Below, in pieces: positions 1 to 9,741 of a DNA stretch of 64,000 nucleotides. The notes under the pieces were generated by a model. It did no database searches. It was not told the origin of the DNA and saw only the letters and a program-made list of their open reading frames with translations. Position numbers and translations under genes: made by a program. Position 1 is the stretch's first letter, and the number at the start of each line of letters is the position of its first letter. The DNA is from Aminicenans sp964648465 (GTDB lineage Bacteria > Acidobacteriota > Aminicenantia > Aminicenantales > Aminicenantaceae). Location: the NCBI GenBank assembly GCA_964648465.1, contig CAZYMU010000009.1, positions 18,958 through 82,957 of the forward strand, written 5' to 3'.

Positions 1-1131
1 CATTTCACTGACATCATCACATCCTTCAACTCCACCACCACCATCAAAGTCTGTTCCTATACCAACATGGTTAACTCCAATTAATTTCACTACATAGTCT
101 ATGTGGTCTACAAGATCTTTGAGTGTTACCTTTTCCTCTGGATACTTCTCGAAGATTTCGCTGTACTCCTGTCTTACTTTCTGCCGAATTTCCTCATCTT
201 TAATGTCCCTCCAAGCCCCATACTTTTTAGTAAGTGCGTCAACAGCTTTTTCTCTCTCCGAGTTTGGCTCTGATTTTTTTACGAAACTGGAAACAAAACA
301 AATTTGAATGACTCCATTGTTAACGACCAAAGCCTTCAGCATTTCATCGGAAAGATTTCTAGGGTGGTCACAAAGGGCACGCACGCTGGAGTGAGAAGCA
401 ATCACAGGTGCCTTTGTAATTTCAAGAACATCAAAAAAGGATTTATCGGAAACATGAGAAATATCTACTATGATTCCCAAACGGTTGCATTCAGCAACAA
501 CCTCTCTTCCAAAATCGCTGAGACCGTTATCTTCAGGATTACTCCGGTCAGTAGAGGAATCACATATATCATTATCAGAGCTATGGGAGAGTGTTATATA
601 TCGTACGCCTCTCTTATAAAATTTTTCTACCAGCAAGATGTCTTTCCCGACAGGATATCCGTTTTCCATACCTATAAAAGCTGCACGCTTCCCTTCCTTT
701 TCCAAACGATAGGCATCATCTGGGGAATCTGCAAAGCCAACAATGTCCGGATAATCCTCACACATTTTATGAATAGCATCTATTAATAAATCAGCCCTCT
801 CTTTTGCTTTAGTGCGTCCTTCCTGAGTCAGCGCTCCCTGGCCAACAAAAGCAGCAAAGAACTCTGCATCCAGCCCTCCTTCCACCATCCGTGGAAGATC
901 GATTTTTCCGCTTCGCCTCTGGCCTGGTTCATGGCGCTGGCCTACATCCCATTCACTGCCGACCATCCGCATGGGGGTATCACAGTGAGTGTCAACTGTA
1001 AGAACTCTATCATGGATCTCTTTTGCTTTAACAGTCAAGCCTTCCTGGTTCTGCTGACCTGTGCACGAAACCATCAGCAAAGAAAAGATAAATAAAATAA
1101 AGGTAAATACACATAATTTCCTTTCTTCCAT
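1..1131 (-). CDS. Membrane dipeptidase, peptidase family M19 (3' end cut by window)
   Basis: Zinc-dependent dipeptidase of the renal-dipeptidase family, which hydrolyses dipeptides. Reading the minus strand from the ATG at 1131 gives 377 codons with no stop before the window edge, so the C-terminus is missing. The N-terminus is a hydrophobic leader ending in VSC, a likely lipobox, so a periplasmic lipoprotein is inferred. Family motifs are visible in order: VDTHCDTP (metal-binding HxD), GMENGYP, YITLSHSSDND, IVDISHVSD, PVIASHSSVRALCDHPRNLSD and VGIGTDFDGGGG. A good ribosome site (AGGAG) precedes the start. It lies 28 bp after the sulfatase-fold gene on the same strand, so the two are probably co-transcribed. 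The + strand open frame at 304-786 is only its antisense shadow. Confidence 0.93.
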   Translation of the reverse strand, partial: MEERKLCVFTFILFIFSLLMVSCTGQQNQEGLTVKAKEIHDRVLTVDTHCDTPMRMVGSEWDVGQRHEPGQRRSGKIDLPRMVEGGLDAEFFAAFVGQGALTQEGRTKAKERADLLIDAIHKMCEDYPDIVGFADSPDDAYRLEKEGKRAAFIGMENGYPVGKDILLVEKFYKRGVRYITLSHSSDNDICDSSTDRSNPEDNGLSDFGREVVAECNRLGIIVDISHVSDKSFFDVLEITKAPVIASHSSVRALCDHPRNLSDEMLKALVVNNGVIQICFVSSFVKKSEPNSEREKAVDALTKKYGAWRDIKDEEIRQKVRQEYSEIFEKYPEEKVTLKDLVDHIDYVVKLIGVNHVGIGTDFDGGGGVEGCDDVSEM

Positions 1132-1159
1132 AATTGCTCCTTTCTTAAAATATATAGGC

Positions 1160-3475
1160 TCAACGTTTCTCAGAGCCTTTTCTGGCGTTTTCACCTTTTT
1201 GTGCATACTCCAAGGACTTGTCATTATCTCCAAGACGGTTATAGAGATCAGCAAGCAGGAAATATCCAAGAGGGAGTTCCTTTTTTTCAGGCTTTAATTC
1301 TATTCCTTTCTTAATAAGGGAGATGGCTTCTCTAAACTTTTCTCCTCGGTTTAGATATATTCTTGCCAGATAGAAATAACTTAAGGGAAAATTGGGATTT
1401 ATTTCAATAGTATTATCCAGCCACTTGATTTCCTCTTCTTCCCGCCTCAGAATCCGAAATATACGCGAAAGATTAAAACTTGCTTTAAAATTATGAGGAA
1501 TGTTATCAAGTTCCTTTTTGTACTCTTCTATCACCCGTTCGAAATTTCCCCTTTCTTCAAAAAGCAGGGCAAGATTATAGTGAAGATTTCTTATCTTAGG
1601 ATTAAGCTCTTCAGCTTTTTCAAGATACTTTTCCCCTTTATCCAGGTTCCCCTGAACAATATAAACGCCTCCAAGCGCACTATAAGCAGATGGAGATGAA
1701 GGGTTAAGCCTCAAGCATTCCTTGTAATACTTCACAGCCTCTTCATATTCTTTTTGGGCATTAAATATATTCCCCAGAATAAAGTTAATCTGTGAATCCG
1801 GAGGAATGAAGTTTATAACACCTAAGACGAATCTCTCCGCCTCATCAATATTTCCCATCATCATATATGAATTAGCAATATTTATGACTGTAAAAGCATC
1901 ATTTGGCTTTCTTTCAAGAACTTTAAAAAAACATTCTAGAGATTCCTCAAATTTGTGATTCTTATAATACAAATTCCCAAGTGAAAAGTAAGCATCGATA
2001 ACATCAGGGTCTTCCTCGATAATTCCATTCATCATCTTAACGGCACGCTCAAATTCTCCTTCGAGCCCTAACTCCCTCGCTTTAGAAAGTCGGTTGAAAA
2101 TCACGATCTTCTCTTTTGGGTCGCCTAGCTTCCTGCCTTCCAATGAAGAAGAATCAGTAAATGTTCCGATATAACCAAGTGCTGTAAGCTTCTGCCGTGT
2201 TTCCTCATCGATACTCCGGTAATCAACCTGGAAAGCATCTCGGCTCCACTCTTCAATGAATCCATCAATTACTGCCTTAAGCCTCCTTGCTTCTTTTGCT
2301 TGAATGTTAACAATGTTGTTTTCTTCATCCGGATCATTTATCAAATCATAGAGTTCAAGTTCTGGGGCAACAATCAATTTGAATTTTTCATCCTGAATAC
2401 TTATAAGCTCGCTCCAGCCGTAGTGGAAGCGAGGATAGTATGTCTCTGAATAAGCAAAGTTATTCTCTGTGCCCTTTTCCTTAAAAAACAGAGGCAGAAG
2501 ATTTTTCCCCTGTATCTGCCCAGGCAGTGAAATATCGTTCATCTTGAGGATAGTCGGCATGATATCCGCAAGAGTAACAACGTTAGTGCGGGTTATTCCG
2601 TGAAGCTTTTTAAAGGGTGTAACAAAAATAAGTGGGACATGGACACCTTCCTGGTAAATAAAAAATCCATGTGCGCTTTCTTTATGTTCGCCAAGGCTTT
2701 CTCCATGGTCAGAAGCAAAGACAATCACAGTATTCTCAATTAGATTATTCTCTTCAAGATAGCTCCACAACCTTCCAAGCTGTGAATCCGTATAGGCGAT
2801 TTCTCCTAAATATGGATTGTGTGGGTACTGCTCCTTATACGGAGAAGGGGGTTCATATGGCGTATGGGGATCGTATAGATGAACCCAGGTGAAAAATTTA
2901 TCTTCCCTGCAGCCTTCGAGCCAGCCAAGCACCTCATCTACGACTTCATCACCCCTGCGCTGTACATTCCCGAGAGAAATCGTTTTGTATTTGCTCAAGT
3001 CAAAGTTGTCAAAATAAGTATCAAATCCCTGATTCAACCCCCATTTGGAATCTACCACATAGGCAGCAACAAAAGCCCCTGTTTGATAATTTTTTTGCTT
3101 AAAGAGCTCGGCAAGAGTTAAAAGCTCCTGAGGAACCAGAAAACCCCCATTGTCTCTTACACCATGAAAAACCGGATAAGTCCCGGTCATAATAGTTGTA
3201 TGAGAAGGAAGAGTGAGCGGTGTCTGCGATATGCATCTATCAAATTTTACTCCTCTTGAAGCAAACATATCCATAACTGGAGTTTCTATCCTGGGAAACC
3301 CGTAACATCCGATTTTATCGGCCCGCAGAGTATCAACAGTAATAAGGATAAAATTAAGGTCTCTCTTCCCCTTTAATCCCGCAAATCCCTCTTTCCGAAA
3401 TCTTAGCAAATAGAGGACTGCAGACAAAATTACCAAAGCTGCAAGACAAAAAACAATAATCCGCTTTCTTTTCAT
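1160..3475 (-). CDS. Membrane-anchored sulfatase-fold hydrolase with C-terminal TPR repeats
   Basis: 771 aa. Residues about 5-25 form one transmembrane segment. Residues about 38-430 are an alkaline-phosphatase/sulfatase-superfamily domain, with metal motif VDTLRAD (Asp48), the active-site loop TLPSHTTIMTG and a second metal motif ASDHGE. At the position of the formylglycine Cys/Ser of true sulfatases (C/S-x-P-S-R) this protein has Thr88, so it may be a phospho- or phosphotransferase-type enzyme rather than a sulfatase. Residues about 455-765 are a run of TPR units with repeated Y/F-x-x-A and P signatures. Extracytoplasmic location is inferred. Substrate is unknown. The gene sits upstream of the dipeptidase in the same direction. 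Confidence 0.85.
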   Translation of the reverse strand: MKRKRIIVFCLAALVILSAVLYLLRFRKEGFAGLKGKRDLNFILITVDTLRADKIGCYGFPRIETPVMDMFASRGVKFDRCISQTPLTLPSHTTIMTGTYPVFHGVRDNGGFLVPQELLTLAELFKQKNYQTGAFVAAYVVDSKWGLNQGFDTYFDNFDLSKYKTISLGNVQRRGDEVVDEVLGWLEGCREDKFFTWVHLYDPHTPYEPPSPYKEQYPHNPYLGEIAYTDSQLGRLWSYLEENNLIENTVIVFASDHGESLGEHKESAHGFFIYQEGVHVPLIFVTPFKKLHGITRTNVVTLADIMPTILKMNDISLPGQIQGKNLLPLFFKEKGTENNFAYSETYYPRFHYGWSELISIQDEKFKLIVAPELELYDLINDPDEENNIVNIQAKEARRLKAVIDGFIEEWSRDAFQVDYRSIDEETRQKLTALGYIGTFTDSSSLEGRKLGDPKEKIVIFNRLSKARELGLEGEFERAVKMMNGIIEEDPDVIDAYFSLGNLYYKNHKFEESLECFFKVLERKPNDAFTVINIANSYMMMGNIDEAERFVLGVINFIPPDSQINFILGNIFNAQKEYEEAVKYYKECLRLNPSSPSAYSALGGVYIVQGNLDKGEKYLEKAEELNPKIRNLHYNLALLFEERGNFERVIEEYKKELDNIPHNFKASFNLSRIFRILRREEEEIKWLDNTIEINPNFPLSYFYLARIYLNRGEKFREAISLIKKGIELKPEKKELPLGYFLLADLYNRLGDNDKSLEYAQKGENARKGSEKR

Positions 3476-3519
3476 GCTCTTTTGATTATTTTATCATAAT
3501 AAACGGTAATTCTAAAAGA

Positions 3520-3558
3520 AAACAAAAAAAGGGTGGCAGAAAATTCCGCCACCCTTTT
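3520..3558 (-). terminator. Rho-independent terminator after the TonB receptor gene
   Basis: Read on the minus strand, AAAAGGGTGGC pairs with GCCACCCTTTT across a short loop and is followed by a T-rich run. It lies just past the stop of the receptor gene. Confidence 0.85.
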
Positions 3559-3578
3559 GTAGACTAAACCGATGAGTA

Positions 3579-6308
3579 TCAGAACGAGAAGCGAATTCCG
3601 ATTCGTGCCTGTCTGGGTCTTACTATTCCGTACAGATCATGCCCATCTGTAGAAGGATATTCTCCAGGTATCCAATCGTATCCAATACGCGTTGCCCAGG
3701 AAGTGATTGTATCCGCATTGAAAACATTGAAAACATCAAGCATAAGGCCTAATCGGTATTTCTCAGCAAATGTGAAGGTTTTCTCCAGTCTCAAGTCAAG
3801 AATCTTTTGAATATCATAATGATTTGAACCGCGCTTTTCTGTAAGAAATGTAACCCTTCCCTGGTTAAGCCTTTGTGTCCTGAACCTCTGAGCCCAGCTA
3901 TTTCCTGTGATTGCATGGAAATGGGCATTGAACTGAATTCCTAGAGGAAAGACGTAGGTTCCCTGTATTTTCAGCATGTGAGTGGGGTCAGCAGTGGAAT
4001 TGCCGTCCGCATTTATCCAGAAGTTGGGGCTGTCGGTCGAGCCGCCCCAGCCAATGTCATCTCCAAATCCGTTATTCATGTTTCCTGTTGCCTGAGAATA
4101 GACATAAGAGGCAAGAAGCTGCCAGTTATTGGAAAATCTCTTGTTGAAAAGCAGCTCTATCCCCATGTATTTACGGTACGGGTCAACATTTATCCATGGG
4201 TCTCCTTTCTCTATGTTCTTCATCACATATGCATGTTCACCTGGGTTATCTCGTTCATAGATAGTGAAAGTCTTATTGATTTCCTCTACAAAAACATCGA
4301 TAGGTGTATATTCAGCAACCGTATCAATTCGTCCTATAATGTTTTTCCAGTTACGGTATATGAAAGTAGCAGAAAAAGAGGTGTCTTTGAAAAGTTCTCG
4401 TTCGATGCCAACCGTGATCTGATCCATATATGGATGCTTAATATTATCATCAAGAGAGTAAAGAGCTTCGTGTACAGTTCTATCGAATTCAGCCCACTTG
4501 TTATCCCATAGATCCCAGTAATAGCTTACAAAGTCACTATAGGCAGAAGCCGGGTTTAAACGGTCGTGATAACTCGACAGCATGGCTTCTGTGAACTGTC
4601 CGTAATGAGCCTTGAATATTGTGGTCTTATCTCCGAGAATATCAAAAGTAAAACCGAGTCGTGGTGCCGCACGGAAAGGAGAGTAAAGAACGCCTGAAAC
4701 ATCTTTAACTGTACCCCATCCTTTTGTTAAACGCATACCAAGATTGATATTCAGGCGGTCAGAGACTTTCCAGGAATCCTGGACAAATCCTTCGAGCCGT
4801 TTATATTGCGTATTCGTGTCATAACCTTCATACTGATAGGCAAGATAATTTCCTGTGTACCCATAGCCCGTATAATCTACATAATACATGTTGTTCTGCC
4901 CTGTATAAGCAAACCTGTTCCGTACCTTACCGTACTCAAATTCCGCCCCGAATTTGAAGTCATGATCACCACCAAGAAAATCTTCCGCATAATGGGTCAG
5001 GCTGGTATTTGCCTGAATTCTGTCACGGTCCGCATAGAAATAATAACCAGCGCTGTCATAGAGCATATTATCATTTATATCATAGTGAGCATTTATATCC
5101 GGGTCAACTTCTGGATCAAGATAATAGTATCCGTGAAAGAACGCCGTCTTAAAATCAAAAAAAGTCTTCTCGTTGATAATGTGAGTCAAGGCAAAGTTTC
5201 CAACGAGATCCGGTGACTTTTGATCAACGCACGCCACCTTATCTGTTGTCGCAGAAGCCCCACGGTTAATACCATTATAAATATCCACTTCAAAAAAAGA
5301 GTTAATGTTGGTTGAAGGAGTCAATTGAGCCGTTATTTTCAAAAAACCTCTCGGCTGTTTATATTCTCTTGGTTCAGGAAATCCAGTATGGTAATTTTTC
5401 GAATTGTAGTACTGACCACCAAGAAAAAACCAAACCTTATCTCTTAGAATGGGGCCTCCAATGTTTGCAGCAAAATCGGTTATTGCCTGTGCTGGGGGTG
5501 TCAGATCCGGAAAATCGTCAATATAAGCACTATTATTGTTAGCCTGCCAGAACTTCCCGTCTTCCGCTTTTCCCTGAAATATGGTGTGAAAGAAACCTGA
5601 AAATTCATTCCCACCAGACTTTGTGACCTGGTTAAAAACAACACCTGTAAAGTTACCATACTCTGCAGGCAAACCGAGTGCCATAACCTTAACTTCCTCA
5701 ACGATGTTAGGATCATTGAAAACCCATGCAGAACCAGCCTCAGGGTCAGAAACATCTACTCCGTCAATCTGATAAGCGACTCCAGTTGATTCTGAAGCTC
5801 CATACGCCACATCATTTGTTACTCCAGGAGCAAGATTGATAATGTCCATTGCAAAATTACTGAAAGGCATATTTTTTAACAGGTCCTCACTGAGTGTTAC
5901 TGAAGCGGTTTCTGTGGATTTCACATCTACTGTTGGAGATTCAGCAATGACTATTATTTCTGCTTCAACGATGCTTGGCTTTATTGTCACATCTACTGTT
6001 AAACTAACAGTTGTCGTTACACGGATATTCTCCTGAACGACTGTTCCAAACCCCTGCAGTTCCGCTTTTACGGCATAGAGGCCTGGAGGAAGAGCTGGAA
6101 ATCGATAATTTCCTCTATCATCGGTAATCGCGCTTCGCGTACCTATAAGATTAGGGCTTGTTAAAGTTACTGCAACACCAGGAAGAGGATCACCTTGATC
6201 ATCCATTATAGTTCCGACAACAGCACCTGTTTCCTTTGACTGAGAAAGAGCAAGAGGGACAAGCATTAGAAAGAGGACAAATACACTAATAAAAGTTTTT
6301 AATCTCAT
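3579..6308 (-). CDS. TonB-dependent receptor with N-terminal carboxypeptidase-regulatory domain
   Basis: 909-aa outer-membrane protein. A signal peptide (about 1-22) is followed by a carboxypeptidase-regulatory-like Ig-type domain (about 27-110, with the typical GxVxGTIMDDQGDPLPGVxVTLTSP pattern), a plug domain (about 130-235, containing YQIDGVDVSDP) and a long beta-barrel that ends in a terminal aromatic, RFSF. This is the Oar/SusC-like architecture used for TonB-powered uptake of large substrates, but the ligand cannot be read from the sequence. The start is supported by an AGGAGG site 5 bases upstream. A -24/-12 promoter match lies about 155 bp upstream and a terminator follows. Confidence 0.92.
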   Translation of the reverse strand: MRLKTFISVFVLFLMLVPLALSQSKETGAVVGTIMDDQGDPLPGVAVTLTSPNLIGTRSAITDDRGNYRFPALPPGLYAVKAELQGFGTVVQENIRVTTTVSLTVDVTIKPSIVEAEIIVIAESPTVDVKSTETASVTLSEDLLKNMPFSNFAMDIINLAPGVTNDVAYGASESTGVAYQIDGVDVSDPEAGSAWVFNDPNIVEEVKVMALGLPAEYGNFTGVVFNQVTKSGGNEFSGFFHTIFQGKAEDGKFWQANNNSAYIDDFPDLTPPAQAITDFAANIGGPILRDKVWFFLGGQYYNSKNYHTGFPEPREYKQPRGFLKITAQLTPSTNINSFFEVDIYNGINRGASATTDKVACVDQKSPDLVGNFALTHIINEKTFFDFKTAFFHGYYYLDPEVDPDINAHYDINDNMLYDSAGYYFYADRDRIQANTSLTHYAEDFLGGDHDFKFGAEFEYGKVRNRFAYTGQNNMYYVDYTGYGYTGNYLAYQYEGYDTNTQYKRLEGFVQDSWKVSDRLNINLGMRLTKGWGTVKDVSGVLYSPFRAAPRLGFTFDILGDKTTIFKAHYGQFTEAMLSSYHDRLNPASAYSDFVSYYWDLWDNKWAEFDRTVHEALYSLDDNIKHPYMDQITVGIERELFKDTSFSATFIYRNWKNIIGRIDTVAEYTPIDVFVEEINKTFTIYERDNPGEHAYVMKNIEKGDPWINVDPYRKYMGIELLFNKRFSNNWQLLASYVYSQATGNMNNGFGDDIGWGGSTDSPNFWINADGNSTADPTHMLKIQGTYVFPLGIQFNAHFHAITGNSWAQRFRTQRLNQGRVTFLTEKRGSNHYDIQKILDLRLEKTFTFAEKYRLGLMLDVFNVFNADTITSWATRIGYDWIPGEYPSTDGHDLYGIVRPRQARIGIRFSF

Positions 6309-6678
6309 TTAACCTCCTATTTTTTTTAAATTAAATTCCATTTCCTTTTAAATTTTTTATTCTGTTCCTTATTTTCACCTCCTTACCATCCTTCTGTATT
6401 AAATAATATAATAATAATACAGAATTTTAACAAAAAAATATACATATATTAAGAAATATATGCAATATACATGCCAAAATAATTGACACCATAATTCTTT
6501 TTTTATCAACAAGATAGTTATTTTCTTTCATGGTTTTTTATTCATTTTTTTGGATTATCCAATAAATTGAATAAAAAGGGGCAAATTTCAGGAACTCATA
6601 AAAAACGGAAGCAATTGCAACTTCTCTGCACATTTGTTATTTTAATTTATAGAAATTAATAAAGCAAATTTTATAAAT
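6309..6678. other. Divergent AT-rich intergenic region
   Basis: A 370-bp gap between the divergent TonB receptor and GWxTD genes. It holds the -24/-12 match at 6461-6476 on the minus strand. I see no RNA gene or repeat-family copy. No clear plus-strand promoter could be fixed. Confidence 0.6.
6461..6476 (-). promoter_or_regulatory. Sigma-54 (-24/-12) promoter for the TonB receptor
   Basis: On the minus strand TGGCATG-TATA-TTGCA fits the TGGCAYR-N4-TTGCW consensus exactly, with the invariant GG and GC spaced 10 bases. Predicted transcript start is near 6449, giving a leader of about 140 nt before the ATG at 6308. Confidence 0.6.
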
Positions 6679-8730
6679 ATGAAAAAGATAAACCTCATTC
6701 TATTAATGCTAATTATTTTTTATTTACTCCTATCAGCAGGAGAAAAACTTTCGCCAAAGCACAAAGATTGGCTTGAACTCGTTTCTCCAATCATCACAAA
6801 AACAGAAAAAGATGTTTTCTTGAAACTTAACACAGACCAAGAAAGAGATAAATTCATCAGCCTTTTCTGGAACAGGCGCGACCCCATGCCAGATACACAT
6901 GAAAACGAATTTTATCAGGAATACATGAAGCGTATCCGTTTCTCTGATATCAATTTTGGACATGAAAGTTTTAAAAAAGGAAGCCAGACAGAAAGAGGCT
7001 ATTTTTATCTTCTCCTAGGCCCCCCATTAGAAAGACAAATATATGCGACTCAAGCTGAACTCTTGCCTCTTGAACTCTGGCATTATAAAGGAGACATAAA
7101 ATACGGCCTCCCTCCATTTTTCTATCTGGTTTTTTACCAACCTCAGGGATTAGGCGAGTACCGCCTGTATTCACCGGACGTAGAAGGTCCTGAGAAACTC
7201 GCAGCTCCAACAACAGGCCATGGGCTCAACCGAAATCAAGCATATCAAGCTATAAAGAAAATATCTGGGGAACTAGCCAGTGCTTCATTGTCTTATATCC
7301 CAGGAGAGGCAACTCTTGGGGTTACTTCTCTTTCCTCCGGAACAGTTTTATCCGGAATCTATTCTCTTGCGGAAAAAAAATTTTCTGATGCTTATGCACG
7401 TCATTTTCTTGACTACAAGGACTATGTAGAAATCGATTACACCCATGATTTCGTTGATAATAATGCCAGAACAGCGATTTTTAAAAATGCAGGACAATTT
7501 TTTATTCACTGGACGCTAGAACCAAGCAAGGTAAATTTTTCTTCCTATCAAGGGAAAAATTATGCTAATTTCCAGATTATCATAAGGATCGAAGACAGCA
7601 CGGGAAAACTTGTCCAGGAAAGAGAAGAAGAAATTCCTATTAATATTACACCTGAAGAATACAGAAAACATGAACGCCAGATTTTTGCTTTTCAGGATAT
7701 ACTGCCTATCATCACTGGAAAATTCAAGCTTCTTTTCTTACTCAAAAATAAGACAGGAAAAGAATTTACATCTTTCCAGACAGATATTTTAATCCCTGAC
7801 GAAAAAAGAAGTGCCTTTATAAGCAGCCTTCTTCTTTACCAGAAACGCATGGAACTACAAGAAAACCAGGAAACAAAACTAAAAGCATTCGCATTCGATG
7901 GAAACCAGTATTTGATAAATGCCCAGAACAATTTCATACCAAAAAAAGATATTGGCCTTTATTTTCAGTTACATAATCTAAAACAAAAACAGGGGAAATC
8001 ATTATTGATCAAGATCATCGAGCTCAATACTGAGACCACTGTCCACAGCATCAAAAAACCCTTGAGCGAAGTCATGAGTCCGGACAGGCAGGGAATCGAT
8101 ATCAATCCTATCTCTCTTCCATCTTTCAGTCCAGGATATTACAGGCTAGAAGTATTCATTCTTGATGCTGATGGGAGAGAAATCCTCAAAGGAAAAGAAC
8201 ATTTTATTCTGCTTGCTAAACCATATTCTGTTCTCCCATGGGCTTATGCCAAGATTCATAAACGATTTCCTAACCCTGAAGACCTTTATTCATTAGCCTA
8301 TCAGTATTTCATGACAGAAAAATATGAACAATCCAGAGACACTCTCGAGAAAGCTCAAAATATAAAGGATAAACCAGAGGCCAGACTTTTACTTGCACGA
8401 ACACTTTTTGCCCTACAGCAGTACGATAAATCTCTCAAGATTGCCACTACACTGTACAAGGCAACCCAGAACAGAGAAGCTGCAAAAATCACTGCTGCAA
8501 ATTATTCAGCTCTCGAGAATTGGTCCCAATCACTAGTCTATCTTGAAAAACTGCTGAAAGAGGCAACAGAATTAGGTATATTAAACCTCGCAGCTGAATG
8601 TTATCTAAACCTGGACCAACCCAAAAAAGCACTTCCGCTTCTCCAGAAATCTTTGAAACTTAATCCAAATCAGCCAAAAATCAAGGAGTTGGAAGAAAAG
8701 ACAAAAAACATAGTCAGGAGGGAATTATGA
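6679..8730 (+). CDS. GWxTD-like domain protein with C-terminal TPRs
   Basis: 683 aa with an N-terminal signal peptide. Residues about 30-180 match the GWxTD-domain family: ERDKFISLFWNRRDP, then an ENEFYQEYMKRI stretch and TERGYFYLLLGPP. The family's namesake GWxTD motif has drifted here to GSQTE. The middle region is beta-rich, and residues about 520-680 are TPR-like. The family is common in Acidobacteriota, Gemmatimonadota and Bacteroidota and has no firmly established function; a cell-envelope role is inferred from the signal peptide. The ribosome site is weak. The stop overlaps the next gene by 4 bp (ATGA), so the two are translationally coupled. Confidence 0.8.
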   Translation: MKKINLILLMLIIFYLLLSAGEKLSPKHKDWLELVSPIITKTEKDVFLKLNTDQERDKFISLFWNRRDPMPDTHENEFYQEYMKRIRFSDINFGHESFKKGSQTERGYFYLLLGPPLERQIYATQAELLPLELWHYKGDIKYGLPPFFYLVFYQPQGLGEYRLYSPDVEGPEKLAAPTTGHGLNRNQAYQAIKKISGELASASLSYIPGEATLGVTSLSSGTVLSGIYSLAEKKFSDAYARHFLDYKDYVEIDYTHDFVDNNARTAIFKNAGQFFIHWTLEPSKVNFSSYQGKNYANFQIIIRIEDSTGKLVQEREEEIPINITPEEYRKHERQIFAFQDILPIITGKFKLLFLLKNKTGKEFTSFQTDILIPDEKRSAFISSLLLYQKRMELQENQETKLKAFAFDGNQYLINAQNNFIPKKDIGLYFQLHNLKQKQGKSLLIKIIELNTETTVHSIKKPLSEVMSPDRQGIDINPISLPSFSPGYYRLEVFILDADGREILKGKEHFILLAKPYSVLPWAYAKIHKRFPNPEDLYSLAYQYFMTEKYEQSRDTLEKAQNIKDKPEARLLLARTLFALQQYDKSLKIATTLYKATQNREAAKITAANYSALENWSQSLVYLEKLLKEATELGILNLAAECYLNLDQPKKALPLLQKSLKLNPNQPKIKELEEKTKNIVRREL

Positions 8731-9641
8731 TAAAAAAGGGCTTAATTTTAGCATTTATGACAACTGTTTTCAGTTTAAGTTCATTTGCTCAGGTCCATGG
8801 AAAAATTGAAGGAATTGTCAGAGACAGTAAGAAAAACCCTCTGGAAAAAGTCACAGTCGTCATTATCTCTACAAAAACATCAGCAAAAAGATTTAACACT
8901 TCAACAAATAAACAGGGTAAATTCGCTCAAATCGGAATCTGGCCGGGATATTATCAAGTTAATTTCAAGAAAAAAGGTTACATCCCTGCATCTTATGAAG
9001 TGAAAGTATACATCGCAGAATCGACGAAATTAGATGTCAAAATGTTGAAAGCCGAGAAGGCTATAGAAAAAGCCCTTTCTGATGCTGATAGCTTATTTCT
9101 CAGAGGGTATATGCTGTACGAACAACAAAAATATGAGGAAGCAGTAAAATCTTATGAAGAAGCAGTAAAACTCAACTCATCAAATTGGGGTTATCACTTT
9201 AACCTGGGACTAGCTTATAAAAAAATGAAAGAAAACGAGGAAGCCATGTCTGCCTTCAGAAAGGCTGTAGAATTAAATCCAGAAAGTTACAGCAGCAATA
9301 AAGAACTGGGCGAGGCGCTTGGCAGAGCCAAAAAATTTGAAGAGGCAGAAAAATATTATATGAAAGCAGTCGAACTCAATCAGGATGATCATGATACTTA
9401 TTATAATTTAGGACTTGTTTTAATCGCACTGGGTGAAAGTGAAAAAGCCCTGGAAGCTTTTCTTAGGGCCACAGACCTTAAAAAAGATTATGCAGAAGCA
9501 TATTATGAGATTGGTACAATTTATATCAGGCAAAATAACATTGATGAGGCTGTTAAAAATCTGGAAAAATTCCTGGAGCTTGCTCCTGAGCATGAAAAAG
9601 CTGACACAGCCAGACAAATGCTTGATTATTTGAAGAAATAG
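8727..9641 (+). CDS. Secreted carboxypeptidase-regulatory domain + TPR protein
   Basis: 304 aa. A signal peptide (about 1-21) is followed by a carboxypeptidase-regulatory-like beta-sandwich (about 25-108: GKIEGIVRDSKKNPLEKVTV and a KxGYxPASYEV turn) and about five TPR units (about 118-300), with the classic AxxxxxxAxxLxP spacing. It is probably a periplasmic scaffold that works with the upstream GWxTD/TPR protein, whose stop codon it overlaps. A strong AGGAGG site lies inside the end of that gene. Function is not known. Confidence 0.8.
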   Translation: MIKKGLILAFMTTVFSLSSFAQVHGKIEGIVRDSKKNPLEKVTVVIISTKTSAKRFNTSTNKQGKFAQIGIWPGYYQVNFKKKGYIPASYEVKVYIAESTKLDVKMLKAEKAIEKALSDADSLFLRGYMLYEQQKYEEAVKSYEEAVKLNSSNWGYHFNLGLAYKKMKENEEAMSAFRKAVELNPESYSSNKELGEALGRAKKFEEAEKYYMKAVELNQDDHDTYYNLGLVLIALGESEKALEAFLRATDLKKDYAEAYYEIGTIYIRQNNIDEAVKNLEKFLELAPEHEKADTARQMLDYLKK

Positions 9642-9741
9642 AATAACATTAGTCATTTTTTGAGGATATAAAAATCAAAAGTAAATATTTTTAACCGCTG
9701 CTTGAACAAACAGAAATAAGATGATAAAAAGACTTCTCTAA

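Noticed and set aside
304..786. Plus-strand open frame of 160 codons
   Set aside because: It is antisense to the M19 dipeptidase, whose motifs are all in the minus-strand frame; composition is not protein-like.
3978..4511. Plus-strand open frame of 177 codons
   Set aside because: Antisense to the TonB receptor barrel; no ribosome site or motif.
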